Origin: Halisarca cf. caerulea
Taxonomy: Eukaryota > Porifera > Demospongiae > Chondrillida > Halisarcidae
NCBI GenBank assembly: GCA_963170055.1
Contig: CAUJGJ010000129.1
Span: 757,701 to 821,700, forward strand
Reading direction: 5' to 3'
Length of the DNA: 64,000 nt
The translations under genes and the position numbers were made by a program. Under the pieces are notes generated by a model. That model searched no databases, was not told the origin of the DNA, and worked only from the letters and a program-made list of their open reading frames with translations. This document shows positions 19,690 to 32,539 of the stretch, one piece after another. Numbering within the stretch: position 1 is the stretch's first letter; the number at the start of each line of letters is the position of its first letter.

Positions 19690-20650
19690 TAATGCATGAA
19701 ACTTGCATAAGAATTCAAGAACAGCATGAATTTGCAACAATTGCAAATAACATAGAAAAGGAAAATGCGAATTTTTATTTATTACACATAGCATTTATTT
19801 GAGAAAGCACCGCGGTTATAAGTTTAATGTCTTTGTTAATGCATGAAACTTGCATAAGAATTCAAGAACAGCATGAATTTGCAAGAATTGCAAATAAATT
19901 AGAATAGAAAAATGCAAATTTATATTTCTTACACATATAAATTTATTTGAGTAAGCACCGCAGTTATAAGTTTCATGTCTTTGTTGATGCATGAAACTAG
20001 CATAAGAATTCAAGAACAGTATGAATTGGAAAGAATTGCAAATAATTTACAAACGAAATTTTCAAATTTTTATGTCTTACACTTAAGATTTATGTGAGAA
20101 AGCACCGCAGTTATAAAGTTTAATGACTTTGTTAATGCATGAATCTTGCATAAGAATTCAAGAACAGCATGAATTGGCAAGAATTGCTAATAACTTAGTA
20201 AATAAAAATATGCGAATGTTTATTTCTTTCACGGAAGTTTAATTTGAGAACGCACCATAGTTATATGATCAATGACTTTGTTAATGCATGAAACTAGCAT
20301 AAGAATTCAAGAACTGCATGAATTTGCAAGAATTGCAAATAACTTAGAAAAGTAAAATGCCATTTTTTATTCCTTACACATAAGATTTATTTTACAAAGC
20401 ACCGTGGGACAATTTATTGGAGAAATCAACACAGCTATAAGTTTAATGTCTTTGTTAATGCATGAAACTTGCATATGAATTCAAGAACAGCATGAATTTG
20501 TTAATGCATGAAACTTGCATATGAATTCAAGAACAGCATGAATTTGTAAGAATTGCAAATAACTTAGAAAAGAAATTTGCAAAATTTTATTTCTTACACA
20601 GAAGATTTATTTGAGAAAACACCTCAGTTATAAGTTATAAGACTTTGTTA
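19690..20650 (+). repeat. 147-bp satellite
   Basis: About six and a half forward monomers. At 20459-20545 the segment TTAATGCATGAAACTTGCAT...CAGCATGAATTTG appears twice in direct succession, a short internal duplication made by slippage or unequal exchange. It ends at the TTGTTA target of family E. Confidence 0.9.
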
Positions 20651-21131
20651 ACCGATTATACACCAATTACGCCATATGGCGTAAAGCAGGTTATGGCCAA
20701 ATACGCCATGTGGCGTAAGAAAAAATGGCAACCGTAAGAGTCGTTGTTATTCCGCTTAGGAAAGCCACATTGCCTTCTAACTAGCATCGAAGATAGCCTG
20801 GACAACGCTTGACTAAATGATATGCGACAATTGCACAAAGGACGAGAATCGACTGTAAACAAAGAAAAGTCTTGAAAGCAACTTTGGCGCTCTGGTTACA
20901 CGTTCTTGTAGCGTATCTTCTGAGTTCTAAGCCGCTGCTTAATTGTTCGTGCTGCTGCTTAACCGGAGAGCAAACTATCGTTGTTTATTTCAAGCTTCTG
21001 CCGTTATTTTTGCTCTCATTTAGACGTCCTTGCTTCCTTCACCGTGGGTGGGCTTTTTGCATCTATTTTAGTGACTATTAATTCGGCCATGAGGCGTCTG
21101 CATGACTTAATAAAAATGGCGTATAATCGGT
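20651..21131. mobile_element. MITE family E
   Basis: A 481-bp element with 14-bp inverted ends ACCGATTATACACC and GGCGTATAATCGGT (one mismatch), flanked by TA (20649-20650, 21132-21133). Near the left end is a perfect 18-bp palindrome TTACGCCATATGGCGTAA (20667-20684), followed by a second, near-perfect one, TACGCCATGTGGCGTA (20702-20717). The same ACGCCAT word closes the right end. The ends differ from those of families A-D and F. Reading frames of 68-82 codons here are not credible genes; one runs on into the satellite. Confidence 0.85.
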
Positions 21132-21602
21132 TAATGCATGAAACCTGTGTAAGAATTCAAAAACAGTTTGAATTTGCAAGAATTGCAAATAACTTAGAAA
21201 AGAAAAATGCGAATTTTTATTTCTTTTAAAGAAGTTTTATTTGATAAATTACTGCAGTGATAAGTTTAAAGACTTTGTTAATGCATGTAACTTGCAAAAG
21301 AATTCAAGCACAGTTTGAATTTGCAAGAATTGCAAATAACTTAGAATGGAAAACTGTAAATTTTTATTTCTTTCATAGAAGTTATATTTGAGAAATCACC
21401 GCACTTATAAATTTAATGACTTTGTTAATGCATGAAACTTGCGTAAGAATTCAAGAACAGTTTGAATTTGCAAGAATTGCAAATAACTTAGAATAGAAAA
21501 ATGCGAAATTTAATTTCTTTCACAGAAGTTTTACTTGAGAAATCACCGCAGTTACAAGTTTAATGACTTTGTTAATGCATGAAACCTGCATAAGAATTCA
21601 AG
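21132..21602 (+). repeat. 147-bp satellite, right end of array
   Basis: Just over three forward monomers of a subtype with CAGTTTGAATTTGC in place of CAGCATGAATTTGC. The repeat stops after AAGAATTCAAGGA, at about 21602. The true edge of the satellite is therefore inside this window. Confidence 0.88.
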
Positions 21603-21865
21603 GATCAATCGTAATAAACGGACCCGCCGACATTTGCAATTTGTGATGTCACCGATCGCAGTCTCCTCGCATGACGACAAATATGCCACTCCTGCGGGGC
21701 TGATAAAACTATATGGCTGACGGATGACGGCGGCGAATGGCAACAGTGTGTACTACCGGTGGGTTCTTCTTGTTTACGTGTGAGTTTTGCATATTATGTT
21801 GCAAATAGAAGCTAATTGTATGAATAATATACTTCCGTGTTTCTACATTTTGTGTTATTTATTTT
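21603..21865. other. Non-repetitive DNA between satellite and GT microsatellite
   Basis: Unique-looking sequence with somewhat higher GC content than the surrounding arrays (for example around 21625-21760). I see no gene or repeat in it. It could be the promoter side of the possible small gene that follows. Confidence 0.4.
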
Positions 21866-21882
21866 TGTGTGTATGTTTGCGT

Positions 21883-21924
<42 letters not shown>

Positions 21925-21949
21925 GTGCGCATGTGTGTATGTGTGCGTA

Positions 21950-21996
<47 letters not shown>

Positions 21997-21998
21997 GT
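21866..21998. repeat. (GT)n microsatellite, imperfect
   Basis: An interrupted run of TG/GT with occasional A, C and GCGC interruptions. The Cys-Val frame that crosses it from 21869 is only a translation of the repeat and is not a gene. Confidence 0.95.
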
Positions 21999-22037
21999 TA
22001 GTTTGCTTACATCTATTTCCTCTTTATTCCTTTTTAG

Positions 22038-22600
22038 GATTCATTGTAAAATGTGAAGCTGCTTTGAACACAGGATGTTCAACTGTTAAGATGCACGCAT
22101 GAAATTGTGTTATGCCGCAAAGAAAATCGGTAAGTTACCCGTACCGTACTGTGCATCGAGGAAACATTCTATGTTGCTGTGTTTGCTTTGTTGGGCTTCT
22201 TTACCTGTTTTACTCTTCATGCTGTAGGTACCTGCTATGATCGATTTACAATACAAGTTTTACTCTTCACTATAAGTTCATTGTTACTTCATAAGAAGCG
22301 GAATCTCGAAGAAGGTATGTAAATCTTTTGTATCCGATATCCTGTGGGATTGTGAGTCAGTGCACTGTTCTTTCCCTTTTTGCAGGTAACTAGCAAGTTT
22401 GAGAAAAGGATGGACGATGATCGTTTGGATGGATCAAGTTGAACACTGTTTTTGTTTATAGAACTTGTCCGACAGTGAACGCTTCTTGAACCTTATTAAG
22501 TTTATGTAGAACATTCTCTACATAGTTATTTGGCATTTATGTTACTTTTGTATTTGTATTTTTGATTATTTTAAGAATTAAGTAAATTTACATTTAGCGT
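22038..22600 (+). other. Possible small spliced transcript (three exon-like blocks)
   Basis: Splice-like signals are spaced as in a real gene. A pyrimidine-rich acceptor lies before 22038, donor CG|GTAAGT after 22129, acceptor TGTAG before 22228, donor AAG|GTATGT after 22314 and acceptor TTTTTGCAG before 22386. Joining 22099-22129, 22228-22314 and 22386-22393 gives an ATG-to-TAG frame of 41 codons, preceded in frame by a TAA. The peptide starts MKLCYAAKKIG and has a hydrophobic middle (FTIQVLLFTISSLLL) and a charged tail (HKKRNLEEGN). I do not recognise it. No AATAAA is seen downstream. It may equally be a long non-coding RNA or chance signals in unique DNA. Confidence 0.22.
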
Positions 22601-22680
22601 TTTGCTTGTTCACTCTGGTTTGGAGAGTGAAGAGCACTCCCATTTATAAGAGTGAAAGTCACACCACATTTGCGTCGGGT
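22601..22680. other. Junction DNA before the 134-bp array
   Basis: A short unique stretch with an inverted repeat around CACTCTGGTTTGGAGAGTG and AGAGCACTCCC. The array proper begins at about 22681 with a diverged unit (GAGATTTTTAAGAGACGTTGG). Confidence 0.5.
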
Positions 22681-23490
22681 GAGATTTTTAAGAGACGTTG
22701 GAATAATTGTTCAAGTTGAAATTTGAATTAAATGAAAGTTACTAAGTTCACTTTTTAAGATATTTGCAACTTTAGCCATTTTATTCTTATGATAAAATTA
22801 AAATTAGCAACGTTAACATTTTTAAGAGACCTTGGAATAATTGTTAAAGCTGAAAATTGCATTAAATGAAAGTAACCAAGTTCACTTTTTAAGATATTTG
22901 CAACTTTGGCAATTTTATTCTTATGATAAAATTAAAATTAGCAACGTTAACATTTTAAAGAGACCTTGGAATAATTGTTCAAGTTGAAATTTCCTTTAAA
23001 TGAAAGTTACTAAGTTCATTTTTTAAGATATTTGCAACTTTGGCAATTTTATTCTTATGATAAAATTAAAATTAGCAACGTTAACATTTTAAAGAGACCT
23101 TGGAATAATTGTTCAAGTTGAAATTTGCTTTAAATGAAAGTTACTAAGTTCACTTTTTAAGATATTTGTAACTTTGGCAATTTTATTCTTATGATAAAAT
23201 TAAAATTAGCAAGGTTAACATTTTAAAGAGACCTTGGAATAATTGTTCAAGTTGAAATTTGCTTTAAATGAAAGTTACTAAGTTCACTTTTTAAGATATT
23301 TGCAACTTTGGCAATTTTATTCTTATGATAAAATTAAAATTAGCAACGTTAACATTTTAAAGAGACCTTGGAATTATTGTTCAAGTTCAAATTTGCTTTA
23401 AATGAAAGTTACTAAGTTCACTTTTTAAGATATTTGCAACTTTGACAATTTTATTCTTATGATAAATTTAAAATTAGCAACGTTAACATT

Positions 23491-24560
23491 TTTGAAAGAC
23501 CTAGGAATAATTGTTGAAGCTGAAATTTACATTAAATGAAAGTTACTAAGTTCACTTTTTAAGATATTGCCAACTTTGGCAATTTTATTCTTATGATAAA
23601 ATTAAAATTAGCAACGTTAACATTTTAAAGAGACCTTGGAATAATTGTTCAAGTTGAAATTTGCTTTAAATGAAAGTTACTAAGTTCACTTTTTAAGATA
23701 TTTGCAACTTTGGCAATTTTATTCTTATGATAAATTTAAAATTAGCAACGTTAACATTTTAAAGAGACCTTGGAATAATTGTTCAAGTTGAAATTTGCTT
23801 TAAATGAAAGTTACTAAGTTCACTTTTTAAGATATTTGCAACTTTGGCAATTTTATTCTTATGATAAAATTAAAATTAGCAACGTTAACATTTTAAAGAG
23901 ACCTTGGAATTATTGTTCAAGTTCAAATTTGCTTTAAATGAAAGTTACTAAGTTCACTTTTTAAGATATTTGCAACTTTGACAATTTTATTCTTATGATA
24001 AATTTAAAATTAGCAACGTTAACATTTTTGAAAGACCTAGGAATAATTGTTGAAGCTGAAATTTACATTAAATGAAAGTTACTAAGTTCACTTTTTAAGA
24101 TATTGCCAACTTTGGCAATTTTATTCTTATGATAAAATTAAAATTAGCAACGTTAACATTTTAAAGAGACCTTGGAATAATTGTTCAAGTTGAAATTTGC
24201 TTTAATTGAAAGTTACTAAGTTCACATTTTAAGATATTTGCAACTTTGGCAATTTTATTCTTATGATAAATTTAAAATTAGCAACAATTAACATTTTAAA
24301 GAGACCTTGGAATAATTGTTCAAGTTGAAATTTGCCTTAAATGAAAGTTACTAAGTTCACTTTTTAAGATATTTGCAACTTTGGCAATTTTATTCTTATG
24401 ATAAAATTAAAATTAGCAACGTTAACATTTTAAAGAGTCCTTGGAATAATTGTTCAAGTTGAAATTTGCTTTAAATGAAAGTTACTAAGTTCACTTTTTA
24501 AGATATTTGAAACTTTGGCAATTTTATTCTTATGATAAATTTAAAATTAGCAGCGTTAAC
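23491..24560 (+). repeat. Four-monomer duplication near the array edge
   Basis: The distinctive diverged unit with TTTGAAAGACCTAGGAATAA occurs at 23491 and again at 24027, exactly 536 bp (4 x 134) apart. Neighbouring variants repeat in the same order, and a third, related unit lies near 24567. This marks a local unequal-exchange duplication in the less homogeneous left end. Confidence 0.85.
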
Positions 24561-27500
24561 ATTTTTAAAAGACCTTGGAATAATTGTTGAAGCTGAAATT
24601 TACATTAAATGAAAGTTACTAAGTTCAATTTTTCAGATATTGGCAACTTTGGCAATTTTATTCTTATGATAAATTTAAAATTAGCAACAATAACATTTTA
24701 AAGAGACCTTGGAATAATTGTTCAAGTTGAAATTTGCTTTAAATGAAAGTTACTAAGTTCACTTTTTCAGATATTGGCAACTTTGGCAATTTTATTCTTA
24801 TGATAAAATTAAAATTAGCAACGTTAACATTTTAAAGAGACCTTGGAATAATTGTTCAAGTTGAAATTTGCTTTAAATGAAAGTTACTAAGTTCACTTTT
24901 TAAGATATTTGAAACTTTGGCAATTTTATTCTTATGATAAAATTAAAATTAGCAACGTTAACATTTTAAAGAGTCCTTGGAATAATTGTTCAAGTTGAAA
25001 TTTGCTTTAAATGAAAGTGACTAAGTTCACTTTTTAAGATATTTGCAACTTTGGCAATTTTATTCTTATGATAAATTGAAAATTAGCAACGTTAACATTT
25101 TAAAGAGTCCTTGGAATAATTGTTCAAGTTGAAATTTGCTTTAAATGAAAGTGACTAAGTTCACTTTTTAAGATATTTGCAACTTTGGCAATTTTATTCT
25201 TATGATAAAATTAAAATTAGCAACGTTAACATTTTAAAGAGTCCTTGGAATAATTGTTCAAGTTGAAATTTGCTTTAAATGAAAGTTACTAAGTTCACTT
25301 TTTAAGATATTTGCAACTTTGGCAATTTTATTCTTATGATAAAATTAAAATTAGCAACGTTAACATTTTAAAGAGACCTTGGAATAATTGTTCAAGTTGA
25401 AATTTGCTTTAAATGAAAGTTACTAAGTTCACTTTTTAAGATATTTGCAACTTTGGCAATTTTATTCTTATGATAAATTTAAAATTAGCAACGTTAACAT
25501 TTTAAAGAGACCTTGGAATAATTGTTCAAGTTGAAATTTGCTTTAAATGAAAGTGACAAAGTTCACTTTTTAAGATATTTGCAACTTTGGCAATTTTATT
25601 CTTATGATAAAATTAAAATTAGCAACGTTAACACTTTAAAGAGACCTTGGAATAATCTTTAAAGTTGAAATTTGCTTTAAATGAAAGTTACTAAGTTCAC
25701 TTTTTAAGATATTTGCAACTTTGGCAATTTAATTCTTTTGATAAATTTAAAATTAGCAACGTTAACATTTTAAAGAGTCCTTGGAATAATTGTTCAAGTT
25801 GAAATTTGCTTTAAATGAAAGTTACTAAGTTCACTTTTTCAGATATTTGCAACTTTGGCAATTTTATTCTTATGATAAAATTAAAATTAGCAACGTTAAC
25901 ATTTTAAAGAGTCCTTGGAATAATTGTTCAAGTTGAAATTTTCTTTAAATGAAAGTTACTAAGTTCACTTTTTAAGATATTTGCAACTTTGGCAATTTTA
26001 TTCTTATGATAAAATAAAAATTAGCAACGTTAACATTTTAAAGAGTCCTTGGAATAATTGTTCAAGTTGAAATTTCCTTTAAATGAAAGTTACTAAGTTC
26101 ACTTTTTAAGATATTTGCAACTTTGGCAATTTTATTCTTATGATAAAATTAAAATTAGCAGCGTTAACATTTTAAAGAGTCCTTGGAATAATTGTTCAAG
26201 TTGAAATTTCCTTTAAATGAAAGTTACTAAGTTCACTTTTTAAGATATTTGCAACTTTGGCAATTTTATTCTTATGATAAAATTAAAATTAGCAACGTTA
26301 ACATTTTAAAGAGTCCTTGGAATAATTGTTCAAGTTGAAATTTGCCTTAAATGAAAGTTACTAAGTTCACTTTTTAAGATATTTGCAACTTTGGCAATTT
26401 TATTCTTATGATAAAATAAAAATTAGCAACGTTAACATTTTAAAGAGTCCTTGGAATAATTGTTCAAGTTGAAATTTCCTTTAAATGAAAGTTACTAAGT
26501 TCACTTTTTAAGATATTTGCAACTTTGGCAATTTTATTCTTATGATAAAATAAAAATTAGCAACGTTAACATTTTAAAGAGTCCTTGGAATAATTGTTCA
26601 AGTTGAAATTTCCTTTAAATGAAAGTTACTAAGTTCACTTTTTAAGATATTTGCAACTTTGGCAATTTTATTCTTATGATAAAATTAAAATTAGCAACGT
26701 TAACATTTTAAAGAGTCCTTGGAATAATTGTTCAAGTTGAAATTTGCCTTAAATGAAAGTTACTAAGTTCACTTTTTAAGATATTTGCAACTTTGGCAAT
26801 TTTATTCTTATGATAAAATTAAAATTAGCAACGTTAACATTTTAAAGAGACCTTGGAATAATTGTTCAAGTTGAAATTTGCTTTAAATGAAAGTTACTAA
26901 GATCACTTTTTAAGATATTTGCAACTTTGGCAATTTTATTCTTATGATAAAAGTAAAATTAGCAAGGTTAATATTTTAAAGAGTCCTTGGAATAATTGTT
27001 CAAGTTGAAATTTTCTTTAAATGAAAGTTACTAAGTTCACTTTTTAAGATATTTGCAACTTTGGCAATTTTATTCTTATGATAAAATAAAAATTAGCAAC
27101 GTTAACATTTTAAAGAGTCCTTGGAATAATTGTTCAAGTTGAAATTTCCTTTAAATGAAAGTTACTAAGTTCACTTTTTAAGATATTTGCAACTTTGGCA
27201 ATTTTATTCTTATGATAAAATTAAAATTAGCAACGTTAACATTTTAAAGAGACCTTGGAATAATTGTTCAAGTTGAAATTTGTTTTAAATGAAAGATACT
27301 AAGTTCACTTTTTAAGATATTTGCAACTTTGGCAATTTTATTCTTATGATAAAATTAAAATTAGCAACGTTAACATTTTAAAGAGTCCTTGGAATAATTG
27401 TTCAAGTTGAAATTTGCTTTAAATGAAAGTTACTAAGTTCACTTTTTAAGATATTTGCAACTTTGGCAATTTTATTCTTATGATAAAATTAAAATTAGCA

Positions 27501-30500
27501 AGGTTAACATTTTAAAGAGACCTTGGAATAATCTTTAAAGTTGAAATTTGCTTTAAATGAAAGTTACTAAGTTCACTTTTTAAGATATTTGCAACTTTGG
27601 CAATTTTATTCTTATGATAAAATTAAAATTAGCAACGTTAACATTTTAAAGAGTCCTTGGAATAATTGTTCAAGTTGAAATTTGCCTTAAATGAAAGTTA
27701 CTAAGTTCACTTTTTAAGATATTTGCAACTTTGGCAATTTTATTCTTATGATAAAATTAAAATTAGCAACGTTAACATTTTAAAGAGTCCTTGGAATAAT
27801 TGTTCAAGTTGAAATTTGCTTTAAATGAAAGTTACTAAGTTCACTTTTTAAGATATTTGCAAATTTGGCAATTTTATTCTTATGATAAAATTAAAATTAG
27901 CAAGGTTAACATTTTAAAGAGACCTTGGAATAATCTTTAAAGTTGAAATTTGCTTTAAATGAAAGTTACTAAGTTCACTTTTTAAGATATTTGCAACTTT
28001 GGCAATTTAATTCTTTTGATAAATTTAAAATTAGCAACGTTAACATTTTAAAGAGTCCTTGGAATAATTGTTCAATTTGAAATTTGCTTGAAATGAAAGA
28101 TACTAAGTTCACTTTTTAAGATATTTGCAACTTTGGCAATTTTATTCTTATGATAAAATTAAAATTAGCAACGTTAACATTTTAAAGAGTCCTTGGAATA
28201 ATTGTTCAAGTTGAAATTTTCTTTAAATGAAAGTTACTAAGTTCACTTTTTAAGATATTTGCAACTTTGGCAATTTTATTCTTATGATAAAATAAAAATT
28301 AGCAACGTTAACATTTTAAAGAGTCCTTGGAATAATTGTTCAAGTTGAAATTTCCTTTAAATGAAAGTTACTAAGTTCACTTTTTAAGATATTTGCAACT
28401 TTGGCAATTTTATTCTTATGATAAAATTAAAATTAGCAAGGTTAACATTTTAAAGAGACCTTGGAATAATTGTTCAAGTTGAAATTTGTTTTAAATGAAA
28501 GATACTAAGTTCACTTTTTAAGATATTTGCAACTTTGGCAATTTTATTCTTATGATAAAATTAAAATTAGCAACGTTAACATTTTAAAGAGTCCTTGGAA
28601 TAATTGTTCAAGTTGAAATTTGCTTTAAATGAAAGTTACTAAGTTCACTTTTTAAGATATTTGCAAATTTGGCAATTTTATTCTTATGATAAAATTAAAA
28701 TTAGCAAGGTTAACATTTTAAAGAGACCTTGGAATAATCTTTAAAGTTGAAATTTGCTTTAAATGAAAGTTACTAAGTTCACTTTTTAAGATATTTGCAA
28801 CTTTGGCAATTTTATTCTTATGATAAAATTAAAATTAGCAACGTTAACATTTTAAAGAGACCTTGGAATAATTGTTCAAGTTGAAATTTGCTTTAAATGA
28901 AAGTTACTAAGATCACTTTTTAAGATATTTGCAACTTTGGCAATTTTATTCTTATGATAAAAGTAAAATTAGCAAGGTTAATATTTTAAAGAGTCCTTGG
29001 AATAATTGTTCAAGTTGAAATTTTCTTTAAATGAAAGTTACTAAGTTCACTTTTTAAGATATTTGCAACTTTGGCAATTTTATTCTTATGATAAAATAAA
29101 AATTAGCAACGTTAACATTTTAAAGAGTCCTTGGAATAATTGTTCAAGTTGAAATTTCCTTTAAATGAAAGTTACTAAGTTCACTTTTTAAGATATTTGC
29201 AACTTTGGCAATTTTATTCTTATGATAAAATTAAAATTAGCAACGTTAACATTTTAAAGAGACCTTGGAATAATTGTTCAAGTTGAAATTTGTTTTAAAT
29301 GAAAGATACTAAGTTCACTTTTTAAGATATTTGCAACTTTGGCAATTTTATTCTTATGATAAAATTAAAATTAGCAACGTTAACATTTTAAAGAGTCCTT
29401 GGAATAATTGTTCAAGTTGAAATTTCCTTTAAATGAAAGTTACTAAGTTCACTTTTTAAGATATTTGCAACTTTGGCAATTTTATTCTTATGATAAAATT
29501 AAAATTAGCAAGGTTAACATTTTAAAGAGACCTTGGAATAATCTTTAAAGTTGAAATTTGCTTTAAATGAAAGTTACTAAGTTCACTTTTTAAGATATTT
29601 GCAACTTTGGCAATTTTATTCTTATGATAAATATAAAATTAGCAACGTTAACATTTTAAAGAGACCTTGGAATAATTGTTCAAGTTGAAATTTGCTTTAA
29701 ATGAAAGTGACTAAGTTCACTTTTTAAGATATTTGCAACTTTGGCAATTTTATTCTTATGATAAAAGTAAAATTAGCAACGTTAACATTTTAAAGAGTCC
29801 TTGGAATAATTGTTCAAGTTGAAATTTGCTTTAAATGAAAGTTACTAAGTTCACTTTTTAAGATATTTGCAACTTTGGCAATTTTATTCTTATGATAAAA
29901 TTAAAATTAGCAACGTTAACATTTTAAAGAGACCTTGGAATAATTGTTCAAGTTGAAATTTGCTTTAAATGAAAGTTACTAAGATCACTTTTTAAGATAT
30001 TTGCAACTTTGGCAATTTTATTCTTATGATAAAATAAAAATTAGCAACGTTAACATTTTAAAGAGTCCTTGGAATAATTGTTCAAGTTGAAATTTCCTTT
30101 AAATGAAAGTTACTAAGTTCACTTTTTAAGATATTTGCAACTTTGGCAATTTTATTCTTATGATAAAATTAAAATTAGCAACGTTAACATTTTAAAGAGT
30201 CCTTGGAATAATTGTTCAAGTTGAAATTTGCCTTAAATGAAAGTTACTAAGTTCACTTTTTAAGATATTTGCAACTTTGGCAATTTTATTCTTATGATAA
30301 AATTAAAATTAGCAACGTTAACATTTTAAAGAGACCTTGGAATAATTGTTCAAGTTGAAATTTGCTTTAAATGAAAGTTACTAAGATCACTTTTTAAGAT
30401 ATTTGCAACTTTGGCAATTTTATTCTTATGATAAAAGTAAAATTAGCAAGGTTAATATTTTAAAGAGTCCTTGGAATAATTGTTCAAGTTGAAATTTTCT

Positions 30501-32539
30501 TTAAATGAAAGTTACTAAGTTCACTTTTTAAGATATTTGCAACTTTGGCAATTTTATTCTTATGATAAAATAAAAATTAGCAACGTTAACATTTTAAAGA
30601 GTCCTTGGAATAATTGTTCAAGTTGAAATTTCCTTTAAATGAAAGTTACTAAGTTCACTTTTTAAGATATTTGCAACTTTGGCAATTTTATTCTTATGAT
30701 AAAATTAAAATTAGCAACGTTAACATTTTAAAGAGACCTTGGAATAATTGTTCAAGTTGAAATTTGTTTTAAATGAAAGATACTAAGTTCACTTTTTAAG
30801 ATATTTGCAACTTTGGCAATTTTATTCTTATGATAAAATTAAAATTAGCAACGTTAACATTTTAAAGAGTCCTTGGAATAATTGTTCAAGTTGAAATTTG
30901 CTTTAAATGAAAGTTACTAAGTTCACTTTTTAAGATATTTGCAACTTTGGCAATTTTATTCTTATGATAAAATTAAAATTAGCAAGGTTAACATTTTAAA
31001 GAGACCTTGGAATAATCTTTAAAGTTGAAATTTGCTTTAAATGAAAGTTACTAAGTTCACTTTTTAAGATATTTGCAACTTTGGCAATTTTATTCTTATG
31101 ATAAAATTAAAATTAGCAACGTTAACATTTTAAAGAGTCCTTGGAATAATTGTTCAAGTTGAAATTTGCTTTAAATGAAAGTTACTAAGTTCACTTTTTA
31201 AGATATTTGCAACTTTGGCAATTTTATTCTTATGATAAAATTAAAATTAGCAACGTTAACATTTTAAAGAGTCCTTGGAATAATTGTTCAAGTTGAAATT
31301 TGCTTTAAATGAAAGTTACTAAGTTCACTTTTTAAGATATTTGCAAATTTGGCAATTTTATTCTTATGATAAAATTAAAATTAGCAAGGTTAACATTTTA
31401 AAGAGACCTTGGAATAATCTTTAAAGTTGAAATTTGCTTTAAATGAAAGTTACTAAGTTCACTTTTTAAGATATTTGCAACTTTGGCAATTTAATTCTTT
31501 TGATAAATTTAAAATTAGCAACGTTAACATTTTAAAGAGTCCTTGGAATAATTGTTCAATTTGAAATTTGCTTGAAATGAAAGATACTAAGTTCACTTTT
31601 TAAGATATTTGCAACTTTGGCAATTTTATTCTTATGATAAAATTAAAATTAGCAACGTTAACATTTTAAAGAGTCCTTGGAATAATTGTTCAAGTTGAAA
31701 TTTTCTTTAAATGAAAGTTACTAAGTTCACTTTTTAAGATATTTGCAACTTTGGCAATTTTATTCTTATGATAAAATAAAAATTAGCAACGTTAACATTT
31801 TAAAGAGTCCTTGGAATAATTGTTCAAGTTGAAATTTCCTTTAAATGAAAGTTACTAAGTTCACTTTTTAAGATATTTGCAACTTTGGCAATTTTATTCT
31901 TATGATAAAATTAAAATTAGCAACGTTAACATTTTAAAGAGACCTTGGAATAATTGTTCAAGTTGAAATTTGTTTTAAATGAAAGATACTAAGTTCACTT
32001 TTTAAGATATTTGCAACTTTGGCAATTTTATTCTTATGATAAAATTAAAATTAGCAACGTTAACATTTTAAAGAGTCCTTGGAATAATTGTTCAAGTTGA
32101 AATTTGCTTTAAATGAAAGTTACTAAGTTCACTTTTTAAGATATTTGCAAATTTGGCAATTTTATTCTTATGATAAAATTAAAATTAGCAAGGTTAACAT
32201 TTTAAAGAGACCTTGGAATAATCTTTAAAGTTGAAATTTGCTTTAAATGAAAGTTACTAAGTTCACTTTTTAAGATATTTGCAACTTTGGCAATTTTATT
32301 CTTATGATAAAATTAAAATTAGCAACGTTAACATTTTAAAGAGACCTTGGAATAATTGTTCAAGTTGAAATTTGCTTTAAATGAAAGTTACTAAGATCAC
32401 TTTTTAAGATATTTGCAACTTTGGCAATTTTATTCTTATGATAAAAGTAAAATTAGCAAGGTTAATATTTTAAAGAGTCCTTGGAATAATTGTTCAAGTT
32501 GAAATTTTCTTTAAATGAAAGTTACTAAGTTCACTTTTT

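Noticed and set aside
1197..20650. Assigning the MITEs with TA flanks to Tc1/mariner
   Set aside because: Families A and B also duplicate AT, GA, TT or AA, so TA is not required for them. For C, D and E, with only TA seen, mariner remains possible but unproven.
21869..22102. 77-codon Cys/Val-rich frame
   Set aside because: It is a translation of the GT microsatellite.
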